From: an uncultured Caulobacterales bacterium
GTDB taxonomy: Bacteria; Pseudomonadota; Alphaproteobacteria; Caulobacterales; Caulobacteraceae
Direction: 5' to 3'
Assembly (NCBI GenBank): GCA_903884425.1
Contig: CAISEP010000024.1
Coordinates: 61,808 to 125,807 of the forward strand
DNA: 64,000 nt
The position numbers and the translations under genes were made by a program. Positions 31,839-41,626 of this stretch are shown here, piece by piece (the first letter of the stretch is position 1; each line of letters opens with the position of its first letter). The notes below the pieces were generated by a model, which did no database searches, had not been told where the DNA came from, and was given only the letters and a program-made list of their open reading frames with translations.

Positions 31839-32612
31839 ATGCGCTACAAGCTCTCCGGCACCACCATGCAGACCGTCGAGATCGAACTCGCCGCGGGCGA
31901 GACGGTCTACAGCCAGACCGCCACCATGGCCTGGATGAGCGACCGGGTGCGGATGCACACCAATACCGGCGGCGGCCTGTTCGCGGGAATCGCCCGCAGC
32001 TTCACCGGCGGCAGCTTCTTCATCACCGACTTCAGCGTGGACGCGGGCGTCGGTCAGGTGGCCTTTGCCCCGCGGTTTCCCGGTTCCATCATTCCGGTGA
32101 CTCTCGCCCCCGGCCAGTCCCTGATCTGCCGCAAGGAGACCTTCCTCTGCGCGGAGAAGACCGTGACCCTGGAGCTGGCCTGGCAGCAGCGGGTGGGCGC
32201 GGGCTTCTTCGGCGGGGCGGGCTTCATCCTGCAGCGGGTCACGGGCCCCGGCACCGTCTTCCTCGACCTGTCCGGCGAGGTGGTGACCAAGGACCTGGCC
32301 CCCGGGGAGCGCCTGTTCGTCCATGCCGGTCACGTGGGCGTGCACGAGCCGACGGTGAGCTTCGACATCCAGATGGTGCCGGGCTTCCGCAACATCCTGT
32401 TCGGCGGGGAGGGGCTGTTCCTGGCCACCCTGACCGGTCCGGGCAAGGTGCACCTGCAGTCCATGCCGATCATGAACCTGGCGGAGGAGATCGCCCACTA
32501 CCTCCCCGGCAGCCCCGAACGCGCCGGCGGCGGCGGGGGCACGCTCGGGGCCATCGGCACGAGCGCCGTGGTGGGCGGGATCCTGGGCGGGCTGTTCGGA
32601 GGGGATAACTAG
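31839..32612 (+). CDS. TIGR00266/AIM24-family protein
   Basis: 257 residues with the AIM24 beta-helix pattern: TVEIELAAGETVYSQTATMA, TGGSFFITDF and FVHAGHVGVHEPTVSF. A glycine-rich tail (GGGGGTLGAIGTSAVVGGIL) ends the protein. AAGGA lies ten bases before the ATG. The family is widespread, and its bacterial role is not established. Confidence 0.88.
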   Translation: MRYKLSGTTMQTVEIELAAGETVYSQTATMAWMSDRVRMHTNTGGGLFAGIARSFTGGSFFITDFSVDAGVGQVAFAPRFPGSIIPVTLAPGQSLICRKETFLCAEKTVTLELAWQQRVGAGFFGGAGFILQRVTGPGTVFLDLSGEVVTKDLAPGERLFVHAGHVGVHEPTVSFDIQMVPGFRNILFGGEGLFLATLTGPGKVHLQSMPIMNLAEEIAHYLPGSPERAGGGGGTLGAIGTSAVVGGILGGLFGGDN

Positions 32613-32616
32613 GGGG

Positions 32617-32866
32617 TGCGTCCTTCGAGACGGGCCTGACGGCCCTCCTCAGGATGACGCGCGATTGTTCCATACGCGGATCGGGATGTGGCCTCGATCA
32701 ATACCCTGCGTCATGGTGAGGAGCCCCCTGGAAAGGGGGCGTCTCGAACCACGCAGTGCGTCCTTCGAGACGGCCCGTGCCGGGCCTCCTCAGGATGACG
32801 AGGGTTTTTTGTGCCTACACGACCTTCGTCATCCTGAGGAGGGCGAAGCCCGTCTCGAAGGACGCG
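32617..32866 (+). repeat. Two composite A/B-family repeats in tandem
   Basis: First copy 32617-32755 is A then inverted B. The second, 32757-32866, is A then inverted A, so both ends are of the CC/GG type. They fill the gap between convergent genes. Confidence 0.85.
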
Positions 32867-32876
32867 CTACACGCCC

Positions 32877-33782
32877 TCAGCTGAACTTCGGGTCCTTCCA
32901 CTCCGGCCACACGTTCGGCAGGTCGCTGGACACCTTGTTGGGGAACTTGGCGGGGCGCTTCTCGAGGAAGCTCGACACCCCCTCCTGCGCGTCGGCGGAG
33001 CGGCCGCGCTCCATGATGGCGCGGCTGTCGGCCTTGTGCGCTTCCATCGGATGGTCCGCCCCCAGCATGCGCCACATCATCTGCCGGGTCAGCGCGCAGG
33101 ACACCGGCGCGGTGTTGTCGATGAACTCCCGCGCCAGGGCCTTGGCGGCGGGCATGAGGTCCTCCGGCGCGTGCAGGCTGCGGACGAGGCCGCGGTCATG
33201 GGCCTCCTGCGCCGGGAAGACCCGACCGGAATAGCACCATTCCAGGGCCGTCTGGATGCCCACCAGCCGGGGCAGGAACCAGCTGGAGCAGGCCTCCGGA
33301 TTGATCCCGCGCCGGTTGAACACGAAGCCGTAGCGGGCGGTGGTGGAGGCGAGGCGAATGTCCATGGCCAGCTGCATGGTGGCCCCGATGCCCACGGCGG
33401 CGCCATTCACCGCGGCGATCACGGGCTTCAGGCTGTCGAAGATGCGCAGGGTCACCCGCCCGCCCCCGTCGCGATAGACGTCGCCGACCTTGGCCTCGTC
33501 CCGGGCGGCCTCGCCGCGCTTGGCATAGTCAAAGGTCGCCCCGCCGGAGGACAGGTCGGCCCCGGCGCAGAAGGCCCGGTCCCCGGCCCCGGTGACGATC
33601 ACCGCCCCCACCCGGTCGTCGGCGTCGGTGATGTCGAAGGCCGCGATCATGTCCAGCATCATCTGGGCGGTGAAGCTGTTCATCTTGTCGGGGCGGTTGA
33701 GGGTCAGGATGGCGATCCCGTCCTCGATCTCGAGCTTGATGGTCTGGAAGTCGGGGATGGTCAGGGCGGCGGCGGCGGTCAT
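32877..33782 (-). CDS. Enoyl-CoA hydratase/isomerase (crotonase) family protein
   Basis: 301 residues from the ATG at 33782 (a GTG at 33815 is the alternative). The CoA site and oxyanion hole read GAGDRAFCAGADLSSGG and NGAAVGIGATMQLAMDIRLA. The Glu that pairs with the first catalytic position of true hydratases appears to be Gln (in TMQLAM), while the second Glu is kept (INPEACSSW). An isomerase or hydrolase activity is thus as likely as hydration. Confidence 0.88.
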   Translation of the reverse strand: MTAAAALTIPDFQTIKLEIEDGIAILTLNRPDKMNSFTAQMMLDMIAAFDITDADDRVGAVIVTGAGDRAFCAGADLSSGGATFDYAKRGEAARDEAKVGDVYRDGGGRVTLRIFDSLKPVIAAVNGAAVGIGATMQLAMDIRLASTTARYGFVFNRRGINPEACSSWFLPRLVGIQTALEWCYSGRVFPAQEAHDRGLVRSLHAPEDLMPAAKALAREFIDNTAPVSCALTRQMMWRMLGADHPMEAHKADSRAIMERGRSADAQEGVSSFLEKRPAKFPNKVSSDLPNVWPEWKDPKFS

Positions 33783-33862
33783 GGGCGTCTGTCTCTCCGA
33801 AGCGGTTTTGCCCACTGTGCGGAGGCGACGCTGAGGAAGGCAAGCCCCCTTGCGCCGTCGTG

Positions 33863-34960
33863 TCAGGCCGGGCGGGCGTCGGCGGCCCGCTTAACCGGCC
33901 GGGCAGGCAGCAGCCGCGCGGTCAGCCAGCGGCGCACGGGCTGGTCATAGACCCGGTCCACAACCCAGGCGAAGACGGCGATGAAGGCCAGGAACACGAA
34001 GCCGGAGTAAGGGGCTGAGTACCACACATCGATGATCCCCGTGCGCCGCAGCACCTGGTAGACCAGGATCCCCGTGGGCGCATGCAGGGTGTAGACCGCG
34101 TAGCTGGTGAGGCCGAGCCAGCGGAACGCCGCCCCCAGCCGTCCGGGCGCCTCCGCCCGGGCCGCGACGAAGATCAGCAGCGGAAAGCCCACAAGCGCCA
34201 CGGCCAGCTCATAGACCGGCTTGAAGCTGTCCGACGGGTGCCACATCAGGGCCAGGATCACTGCGCCGAGGCAGGCCAGCGCCGTCACGGGCGCATCCCG
34301 GCGCCGGTCGCCGATCAGCCGGTGCATCAGCACGCCTAAGAAGAAGGAAAAGCCCAGGCGGAACGGGGTCGCCCACTCCGCATGGTCGGCATAGCCCACG
34401 TCCAGGCTGCCATGGCCCAGCTCCGCTGCGACCATGCCGATGGCCCCGGCGCCGATCAGGGTGACCAGCACCGGCACGGTCAGCCAGCGGAACACCAGGG
34501 CGTAGACGAGGTTCAGGCCGATCTCCGGCAACAGGGTCCAGCTGGGGGAGTTCAGGCTGTAGCCGTGGGTCGTCTCCCCCGGCGGGCCGCCCAGCATCAG
34601 GGCCGCCAGCAGGGCCGTGGGGATCAGCATGTGCAGGTTCCAGGGGTCTCCGTCCTGGCCGCGCATGTAGAGGCGCAGCACCACCGCCACCACCAGCCCC
34701 GCCAGATAGAGGGGATAGAGCCGGATCAGGCGGATCTTCAGGAAGTCGAGGACGAAGCCGCCCTTTTCCAGCCGGGGTGCATAGGCATTGGCGATGACGA
34801 AGCCGGACAGCAGGAAGAACATGTCGACGGCGAGGAAGCTCTCCGGCGAGTTCAGCGGGCCGAAGAACGGGCCCACATGGCGCGACACCACCAAGAGGGC
34901 CGCGACGCCGCGCAACCCGTCGAAGGTGGTGAAAACGCCGCGCTTCTGGACCGCCGCCAA
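33863..34960 (-). CDS. Acyltransferase-3 family membrane protein
   Basis: 365 residues, about ten membrane segments. FTTFDGLRGVAALLVVSRH with the catalytic His, and SFLAVDMFFLLSGFVIANAY, mark the OafA/NodX-type acyltransferases that O-acylate surface polysaccharides or other extracytoplasmic glycans. Substrate unknown. Divergent from the helicase gene. Confidence 0.92.
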   Translation of the reverse strand: MAAVQKRGVFTTFDGLRGVAALLVVSRHVGPFFGPLNSPESFLAVDMFFLLSGFVIANAYAPRLEKGGFVLDFLKIRLIRLYPLYLAGLVVAVVLRLYMRGQDGDPWNLHMLIPTALLAALMLGGPPGETTHGYSLNSPSWTLLPEIGLNLVYALVFRWLTVPVLVTLIGAGAIGMVAAELGHGSLDVGYADHAEWATPFRLGFSFFLGVLMHRLIGDRRRDAPVTALACLGAVILALMWHPSDSFKPVYELAVALVGFPLLIFVAARAEAPGRLGAAFRWLGLTSYAVYTLHAPTGILVYQVLRRTGIIDVWYSAPYSGFVFLAFIAVFAWVVDRVYDQPVRRWLTARLLPARPVKRAADARPA

Positions 34961-35101
34961 GGGCCTGTCTCTCCTGCCGCACCCGGCCTGTGCCGGACAA
35001 ATGCCTGAAATGGCAAGGTCTGTTTAGGCTCCGCCGTCATGGGGGGCAAGCCTCGCGCCCCCTTCCGCGCCGGTCCCGTTTCGTTCTATGACCTGACGGG
35101 C

Positions 35102-37963
35102 ATGGCCGAGCCCTTCCCGCCCCCCGACGAGTCCGACCCGGACGACGACGCCCCGGCCGCCGGTCCCGCCCCCCTGCCCCCGGCCCTGGCGGTGCTCCCC
35201 GGCCCCCGCGCGGCCATCGCCGACTGTGGGGAGAGTCACCTCGTCCAGCGGGGGGAGGCGGCGGGCCTGTTGCAGCGGGGCCGGGTGATGGTGGCCCATG
35301 CCTCCCTCACCGCCCGGCGCCTGGGCCTTTCCCCGCCGCCCCGCACCTCGCAGATCCTGGACGTGCTGGAGCTGTTCGCCTTTGTCCGCCCGGCGCGCTT
35401 CACCGCTCCCTCGCCTGCGGGCCTCGCCCAGGCCCTGGGCCTGCACGCGCCGCATGGGGCGGAGGGCTTCGCCGCCGTCCTGGCCCCCGCGGCGGAGCAG
35501 TTGCTGGCGGAGCTGGCGGACCCCGCCTGGCCCGGCCGCAACGACGCCCTGACCCTGGCCGAGACCCTGCGCCGGGCGGGCTGGGGCTGGGGCGAGGCGG
35601 TGGTGCGCGCGCTCCGCTCCCAGCCGATCCGCGACCGCCACTATCGCGGCTCCGGCCTCGACGCCTGGACACGGCTGGAGGAGTGGGAGGAGAGCGCGCC
35701 CTTGGGCGAGCCCGGCACCGCCCCCATCACCCCGGACGCCGCCCGGGCCCGGCTGGCGGAGCTGCTGACCCGCTCCGGCCTGGACGAGGCCCGCCCCGCC
35801 CAGGCCGAATTCGCCGCCGAGGCGGCGTTTGCCTTCTCCCCCCGGGACCAGGAGGGCCATCCGCGGATGATGCTGGCCGAGGCGGGCACGGGGGTGGGCA
35901 AGACGCTCGGCTACCTCGCCCCCGCCTCCCTTTGGGCGGAGACCAACGGCCCGGCCGTGTGGATCTCCACCTATACCCGCGCCCTGCAGAGGCAGATCGA
36001 GCGGGAGAGCGCCTCGGTCTTTCCCGACCCCGCCATCCGGGCGAAGAAGGCCGTGGTCCGCAAGGGCCGGGAGAACTATCTGTGCCTGCTGAACTTCCAG
36101 GACGTGGTCCAGGCGGCCATGACCGGCAATGGCGACCTGGTGGGGGCGGGGCTCACCGCCCGCTGGATCGGCGCCACCCGGGACGGGGACATGACCGGCG
36201 GCGACTTCCCCGCCTGGCTGCCCGGCCTGTTCCAGGTGGGCGCAGGCCAGAGCGCCAGCCCCGCCCTGCTGGTGGACCGCCGGGGGGAGTGCGTCCACGC
36301 CGCCTGCGCCCATTACCGCCTGTGCTTCGTGGAGAAGGCGATCCGCGCCTCCCGCCGCGCCGACATCGTCATCGCCAACCACGCCCTGGTGCTGACCCAG
36401 GCGGCCTTCGACGGCGCCCGGATGGCCCGGGGGGCCAAGGCGGACGTGGAGACCACCCACCTGAAGCGCATCGTCTTCGACGAGGGCCACCACCTGTTCG
36501 ACGCCGCCGACGCCGCCTTTTCCGCCGCCCTGTCGGGGCAGGAGACGGCGGAGCTGCGCCGCTGGATCCGCGGGCCGGAGGGACGCCGGCGTGGGCGCGG
36601 CCTCGACCAGCGGCTGTCGGACCTGGTGGCCGATCAGGAAGGGGCGCGGGAGGCCCTGGACGCCGCCCTGCGCGCCGCCGCGAAACTGCCGGGAGAGGGC
36701 TGGTCCGGCCGCATCGCCCCCTTCCCGGAACAGGACGGCACCCCGGCGCAGGCCCATCCCAGCGGACCCATCGAGGCGTTCCTGGCCGCCGCCCTCGTCC
36801 AGTTGCGGGCCCGGGCCGAGGCCAATTCCGCCATCGAGCTGGGGCTGGAATGTGCCGCCCGCCCGACCATAGACGAAGTCCGCCGCCTGGCCCCCGAAGC
36901 CGCCATGGCCCTGGCGGAGGTGGAGCGGCCGCTCGCCACCCTGGCCCGCGCGCTGGAGGCCCTGCTGGACGACGAGGCCGCCAGCCTGGCGGGTGCCGAC
37001 CGGGCGAGGATCGAGGGGGCGCTGCGGGGGCTGGACCGGCGGGCGCGGATGCAGCTTCCGGCCTGGCGCTCCATGCTGGCGGGGCTGCTGGACGATTCGG
37101 ACGACGAGAAGTTCGTGGACTGGTTCGCCGCCGTGTTCGCGCAGGGCCGCATCGCCGACGCCGCCCTGCTGCGCCACTGGGTGGACCCGACGGAGCCCCT
37201 GGCGGGCGCCGTGCTCCGCCCCGCGCATGGCGTGCTCGTCACCAGCGCCACCCTCAGCGATCCGGGGCACGAGCACCCGTTCGCGTTGGCCGAGCTGCGC
37301 ACGGGGGCCGCCCGACTGGACGAGGCCCCGGCCATCCTGCGGCTGACCTCGCCCTTCGACTATGCCTCCCAGGCCCGGGCGATCGTGGTGACGGATGTGG
37401 GCAAGAACGATCCGCGGCAGGTGGCGGCGGCCATGCGCGAGCTGTTCCTGGCCGCCGGCGGCGGGGCGCTGGGCATCTTCACCGCCATTCGCCGCCTGCG
37501 GGCGGTGCACGAGAAGATCGCCGGCCCCCTGGCCGACCGGGGGCTGGCCCTCTACGCCCAGCATGTGGACCCGCTGGAGGTCGGCGCGCTGGTGGACATC
37601 TTCCGGGCGGAGGAGGACGCGTGCCTCCTGGGCACGGACGCCGTGCGGGACGGGGTGGACGTGCCGGGCCGGGCGCTGCGTCTGATCAGCTTCGACCGGG
37701 CCCCGTGGCCGCGGCCGGACCTCTTGCACAAGGCGCGGCGGGAGCGGTTCGGCGGCCGCAGCTATGACGACAGCGTGGCCCGCAGCCGCATCGCCCAGGC
37801 CTTCGGCCGCCTGATCCGCCGGGCCGACGACAAGGGCGTGTTCGTCATGCTCGACGCCGCCACGCCCAGCCGCCTGTTCACCGGCCTGCCCGAGGGCGTG
37901 ACCCTGCAGCGGATGGAGCTGGTCCCCGCCATCGAACTGGTCCGCGACTTCCTGGGGCGCTGA
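35102..37963 (+). CDS. DinG/XPD-like superfamily 2 DNA helicase
   Basis: About 953 residues from the ATG at 35102 (an ATG at 35039 adds 21 residues, and neither has a strong ribosome site). Walker A lies in AEAGTGVGKTLGYLAP, Walker B is the DEGH of VFDEGHHLFDAAD. Cysteines at NYLCLL and RGECVHAACAHYRLC fit the four-Cys iron-sulfur domain of XPD/DinG. C-terminal motifs V-VI read GTDAVRDGVDVPG and AQAFGRLIRR. The extra 250 residues at the N-terminus are typical of alphaproteobacterial forms. Likely unwinds DNA in repair. Confidence 0.9.
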   Translation: MAEPFPPPDESDPDDDAPAAGPAPLPPALAVLPGPRAAIADCGESHLVQRGEAAGLLQRGRVMVAHASLTARRLGLSPPPRTSQILDVLELFAFVRPARFTAPSPAGLAQALGLHAPHGAEGFAAVLAPAAEQLLAELADPAWPGRNDALTLAETLRRAGWGWGEAVVRALRSQPIRDRHYRGSGLDAWTRLEEWEESAPLGEPGTAPITPDAARARLAELLTRSGLDEARPAQAEFAAEAAFAFSPRDQEGHPRMMLAEAGTGVGKTLGYLAPASLWAETNGPAVWISTYTRALQRQIERESASVFPDPAIRAKKAVVRKGRENYLCLLNFQDVVQAAMTGNGDLVGAGLTARWIGATRDGDMTGGDFPAWLPGLFQVGAGQSASPALLVDRRGECVHAACAHYRLCFVEKAIRASRRADIVIANHALVLTQAAFDGARMARGAKADVETTHLKRIVFDEGHHLFDAADAAFSAALSGQETAELRRWIRGPEGRRRGRGLDQRLSDLVADQEGAREALDAALRAAAKLPGEGWSGRIAPFPEQDGTPAQAHPSGPIEAFLAAALVQLRARAEANSAIELGLECAARPTIDEVRRLAPEAAMALAEVERPLATLARALEALLDDEAASLAGADRARIEGALRGLDRRARMQLPAWRSMLAGLLDDSDDEKFVDWFAAVFAQGRIADAALLRHWVDPTEPLAGAVLRPAHGVLVTSATLSDPGHEHPFALAELRTGAARLDEAPAILRLTSPFDYASQARAIVVTDVGKNDPRQVAAAMRELFLAAGGGALGIFTAIRRLRAVHEKIAGPLADRGLALYAQHVDPLEVGALVDIFRAEEDACLLGTDAVRDGVDVPGRALRLISFDRAPWPRPDLLHKARRERFGGRSYDDSVARSRIAQAFGRLIRRADDKGVFVMLDAATPSRLFTGLPEGVTLQRMELVPAIELVRDFLGR

Positions 37964-38018
37964 GCGGACTCCCCCCCGACTCCGCGGGCGACATTGCGCG
38001 CCAGCCGCTGTACCACAT

Positions 38019-40412
38019 ATGTTCCAGCATGATTCCGGACCTGCGCCCGTGACCGACCCGTTTGACGACCCCTTTGCCTCGCCCTCCATCTCGCAGATGG
38101 CCCGCGCGACCGGCCCCGCGTCCGGCCCCGACCTGCTGGCGGGCCTGAACCCCGAGCAGCGGGCGGCGGTGGAGAGCGTGGAGGGCCCGGTGCTGGTGCT
38201 GGCTGGCGCGGGCACGGGCAAGACCCGGGTCCTGACCACGCGGCTGGCCCACATCCTCGCCACGGGGCGGGCGAAGCCGTGGGAAATCCTGGCGGTGACC
38301 TTCACCAACAAGGCCGCCCGGGAGATGCGGGAGCGGATCACCCACCTGATCGGCCCTGCGGCGGAGGGGTTGCGCTGGCTGGGCACCTTCCACTCCGTCG
38401 CCGCCCAGATCCTGCGGCGGCATGCGGACCTGGTCGGGCTGAAATCGAGCTTCACCATCCTCGACGACGACGATCAGGAACGGCTGATCAAGCAGTTGCT
38501 CGAGGCCGAGAACATCGACGCCAAGCGCTGGACGCCCCGGCTGATGAGCGGCCTGATCGACCAGTGGAAGAACAAGGGCTGGACCCCGGACAAGGTCAGC
38601 GCGGCGGAGGGGGAGGTGTTCGCCAATGGCCGCGGGCAGCAGATCTACGCCCTGTACCAGGAGCGCCTGCGCACCCTCAACGCCTGCGACTTCGGCGACC
38701 TTCTGCTGCACAACCTGACCATCTTCACCAGGCATCCGGACGTGCTGGCCGAGTATCACCAGCGGTTCCGCTATCTCCTCGTCGACGAGTACCAGGACAC
38801 CAACGTGGCCCAGTACCTGTGGCTGCGGCTCCTGGCCCAGGCCCGGCGCAATGTCTGCTGCGTGGGCGACGACGACCAGTCCATCTATGGCTGGCGGGGG
38901 GCGGAGGTGGACAACATCCTGCGCTTCGAGCGGGACTTTCCGGGGGCGCAGGTGGTGCGGCTGGAGCGCAACTACCGCTCCACCGAGCATATCCTGGCCG
39001 CCGCGTCCGGCCTGATCGCCACCAATCGCGGCCGTCTGGGCAAGACCCTGTGGACCGAGGCCACGGGCGGGGAGAAGGTCCGCGTCCGCGGCGTCTGGGA
39101 TGGGGAGGCCGAGGCCCGCATGATCGCCGACGACATCGAGGCCTGGCGCCGCGGGGGGCGCAAGTACAAGGACGCCGCCGTGCTGGTGCGCGCCTCGTTC
39201 CAGATGCGGGCCTTCGAGGAACGCTTCGTCATGCTGCAGATCCCCTACACGGTGGTCGGCGGCCCGCGCTTCTTCGAGCGCGCCGAGATCCGTGACGCCC
39301 ACGCGTACTTACGCCTGGTGCAGAGCCCGGACGACGACCTGGCCTTCGAGCGGATCGTCAATACGCCCAAGCGCGGCATCGGCGAGGCCTCGGTCTCCAA
39401 GCTGCTCGGCGTGGCGCGGGTCCAGGGCCTGTCCGCCGTCACCGCGGCGCGGGAGTTCGTGCTGACCGACGAGCTGCCCGCCCGCACCCGCACGGCCCTG
39501 TCCACCTTCCTGCGCGACCTGGACCGCTGGCGCGCCCAGGCCCAGGCGGGGGTGAAGCACTCAGAGCTGGCCGAGACCATCCTCGAGGAGAGCGGCTATA
39601 CCGACGCCCTGCGCGCCGACCGCGGGCCGCAATCCCAGGGTCGCCTCGACAACCTCAAGGAACTGATCCAGGCCATGAACGCCTTCGACACGCTGCAGGC
39701 CTATCTGGAGCACGTGTCCCTGGTGATGGACCTGGACCGGTCCTCCGGCGACGACAATGTCACCATCATGACCCTGCACTCGGCCAAGGGGCTGGAATTC
39801 CCGCTGGTGTTCCTGCCGGGGTGGGAGGAGGGCGTGTTCCCCTCCCAGCGCTCCATGGACGAGAAGGGCGAGAAGGGCCTCGAGGAGGAGCGGCGCCTCG
39901 CCTATGTGGGCATCACACGGGCGCGGGAGGAGGCGCGGATCTCCTTTGCCGCCAACCGGCAGGTCTATGGCCGCTGGACCACCCAGCTGCCCTCGCGGTT
40001 CGTGGACGAGCTGCCGGTGAAGCACGTGGAGGCCAAGAGCGAGACCGGCTATTACGGCGGCGGCCCGGGGATGAGCGAGACCCCGTCCCGCTGGGATGCG
40101 GGCTCCACCTTCGGCGGGTCCAGCTATTCCTCCCCCGGCTGGAAACGGGCCCAGGACCGGGCGGCGGCGGCCGTGCCGGAAAAGGGCCGCGGCAGCCTGT
40201 GGAGCCGCGGGGCCATCATCGAGGGGGAGGGTCGGCTGATCGCCTCCTCCGACCCGGCGGCGGGGTCGGGGGCGTTTGCTTTGGGCGAGCGGGTGTTCCA
40301 CCAGAAGTTCGGCTATGGCCGGGTGACGGTGATCGAAGGTGCCAAGCTGACCGTGGCCTTCGAGAAGTCCGGCGAGAAGAAGGTGCTGGAGAGTTTCGTG
40401 GAGAAGGTGTGA
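38019..40412 (+). CDS. UvrD/PcrA-type SF1 DNA helicase
   Basis: 797 residues. LNPEQRAAVESVEGPVLVLA then Walker A AGAGTGKTRVL, Walker B LVDEYQDTN, GDDDQSIYGWRGA, and later TLHSAKGLEFPLVFLPGWEE and YVGITRAREEA. The C-terminal segment GERVFHQKFGYGRVTVIEGA is the Tudor-like domain that binds RNA polymerase in UvrD/PcrA. A GTG at 38049 is an alternative start. Works in nucleotide excision and mismatch repair. Confidence 0.94.
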   Translation: MFQHDSGPAPVTDPFDDPFASPSISQMARATGPASGPDLLAGLNPEQRAAVESVEGPVLVLAGAGTGKTRVLTTRLAHILATGRAKPWEILAVTFTNKAAREMRERITHLIGPAAEGLRWLGTFHSVAAQILRRHADLVGLKSSFTILDDDDQERLIKQLLEAENIDAKRWTPRLMSGLIDQWKNKGWTPDKVSAAEGEVFANGRGQQIYALYQERLRTLNACDFGDLLLHNLTIFTRHPDVLAEYHQRFRYLLVDEYQDTNVAQYLWLRLLAQARRNVCCVGDDDQSIYGWRGAEVDNILRFERDFPGAQVVRLERNYRSTEHILAAASGLIATNRGRLGKTLWTEATGGEKVRVRGVWDGEAEARMIADDIEAWRRGGRKYKDAAVLVRASFQMRAFEERFVMLQIPYTVVGGPRFFERAEIRDAHAYLRLVQSPDDDLAFERIVNTPKRGIGEASVSKLLGVARVQGLSAVTAAREFVLTDELPARTRTALSTFLRDLDRWRAQAQAGVKHSELAETILEESGYTDALRADRGPQSQGRLDNLKELIQAMNAFDTLQAYLEHVSLVMDLDRSSGDDNVTIMTLHSAKGLEFPLVFLPGWEEGVFPSQRSMDEKGEKGLEEERRLAYVGITRAREEARISFAANRQVYGRWTTQLPSRFVDELPVKHVEAKSETGYYGGGPGMSETPSRWDAGSTFGGSSYSSPGWKRAQDRAAAAVPEKGRGSLWSRGAIIEGEGRLIASSDPAAGSGAFALGERVFHQKFGYGRVTVIEGAKLTVAFEKSGEKKVLESFVEKV

Positions 40413-40416
40413 TGGG

Positions 40417-40529
40417 TGCGTGGTTCGAGACGCCCCGTACCGGGGCTCCTCACCATGACGCAGGATTTTGGACTTCAACAACGGGCGTCATCCTGAGGAG
40501 GGCCGGAACGGCCCGTCTCGAAGGACGCA
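40417..40529 (+). repeat. Composite A/B hairpin repeat (B then inverted A)
   Basis: It starts four bases after the helicase stop codon. First stem CGCCCCGTACCGGGGC, second GGGCCGGAACGGCCC. Confidence 0.85.
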
Positions 40530-40593
40530 CCCCCCTCTTGGCACCGCCCCCCGAACGCTCCACCTGTAGAACGACGAACAACAGGAATCCCCC

Positions 40594-41241
40594 ATGGACC
40601 GCCCCACCGACATCGAGGAAGACGGCAACGTCTCCGGCCAGGTGCCGCCCCGCAGCGGGCGCGCCGCCCACCCCGCCCGCCCCACCCAGGACGAGGCGGA
40701 GGAGGCCGTGCGCACCCTGATCCGCTGGGCCGGGGACGACATCCACCGGGAGGGCCTGCTGGACACCCCCGCCCGGGTGGCGCGCTCATATGTGGAACTG
40801 TTCGCGGGCTACGAGACCGACCCGCGGGCCTATCTGGAGCGCACCTTCGAGGAGGTGGGCGGCTATGACCAGCTGATCGTGCTGAAGGACATCCGCTTCG
40901 TCAGCTTCTGCGAGCACCACATGCTGCCCGTCATCGGCAAGGCCCATGTGGGCTATCTGCCCAATGGACGGGTGGTGGGTATCTCCAAGCTGGCCCGGGT
41001 GGTGAACGGCTTTGCCCGGCGCCTGCAGATCCAGGAAAAGCTCACCGCCGAGATCGCCAATGCCATCCAGGAAGTGCTGCAGCCCCACGGGGTGGGCGTG
41101 GTGATCGAGGCGGAGCACAGCTGCATGACCCTGCGGGGCGTCAATACCGTCGGCTCCTCCCTCACCACCTCCTCCCTGCTGGGAGAGGTGCGGGACGACA
41201 TGCGCACGCGGATGGAGTTCATGCGCCTCTCCGGAAGCTAG
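40594..41241 (+). CDS. folE: GTP cyclohydrolase I
   Basis: 215 residues. Zinc-site [18 protein letters not shown], then [17 protein letters not shown] and [14 protein letters not shown] are intact. It converts GTP to dihydroneopterin triphosphate, the first step of folate synthesis. An extra N-terminal stretch of about 30 residues precedes the family core. Confidence 0.95.
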   Translation: MDRPTDIEEDGNVSGQVPPRSGRAAHPARPTQDEAEEAVRTLIRWAGDDIHREGLLDTPARVARSYVELFAGYETDPRAYLERTFEEVGGYDQLIVLKDIRFVSFCEHHMLPVIGKAHVGYLPNGRVVGISKLARVVNGFARRLQIQEKLTAEIANAIQEVLQPHGVGVVIEAEHSCMTLRGVNTVGSSLTTSSLLGEVRDDMRTRMEFMRLSGS

Positions 41242-41252
41242 GGGGCCGGAAG

Positions 41253-41516
41253 CTAGAGCACCTCCCGCCGGATGAGGCCGCAGGGGGGGCGGCGGTCGTC
41301 CGGCCCGGCCCACTGGACCGACAGATAGGACTTCCGCGCCCGGGCCAGCAGCGGCTGCGGCAGGGCGGCCGGAATGGGCGCGTCCGGGTCCGCAGCGCCC
41401 CGCACAACCACGGCGACGGCCGTAGCCGATGTAATCGGGACGGCGGCCACCGGGGCCGGTCGCCAGACCACCAGGGCCCGGCCGGGGGAGATTCTGCTGT
41501 CTTCGGGGTCGGTCAT
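41253..41516 (-). CDS. Small hypothetical protein with YLSxQWxGxDDRRPP motif (copy 1)
   Basis: 87 residues, no signal peptide. The last 28 residues include YLSVQWAGPDDRRPPCGLIR and match the C-terminus of the next gene (41627-41932) nearly residue for residue, while the N-terminal halves differ. Conserved block plus GC-rich codon use support a real gene. Function unknown; the basic, Arg-rich tail would suit nucleic-acid binding. Confidence 0.6.
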   Translation of the reverse strand: MTDPEDSRISPGRALVVWRPAPVAAVPITSATAVAVVVRGAADPDAPIPAALPQPLLARARKSYLSVQWAGPDDRRPPCGLIRREVL

Positions 41517-41626
41517 GGCCTGGGGTCCGGTGAGCAGACAACCCCCGCATCCTGCCCGATCAGGCTGAATACAACCCTAAAACGAATTCGACAAATTTTC
41601 ACACTATCGGAAGTGTGAGTGGCGAC

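Noticed and set aside
35024..38458. A 1144-residue minus-strand frame opposite the two helicase genes
   Set aside because: Pure GC-driven shadow. It crosses from one helicase gene to the next and has no motif, whereas the plus strand has both complete helicases.
41600..41617. Hairpin CACACT...AGTGTG between the two small paralogous genes as a terminator
   Set aside because: Only six pairs, no T-run, and it lies just downstream of the 41627-41932 gene by chance-level similarity. Too weak to call.
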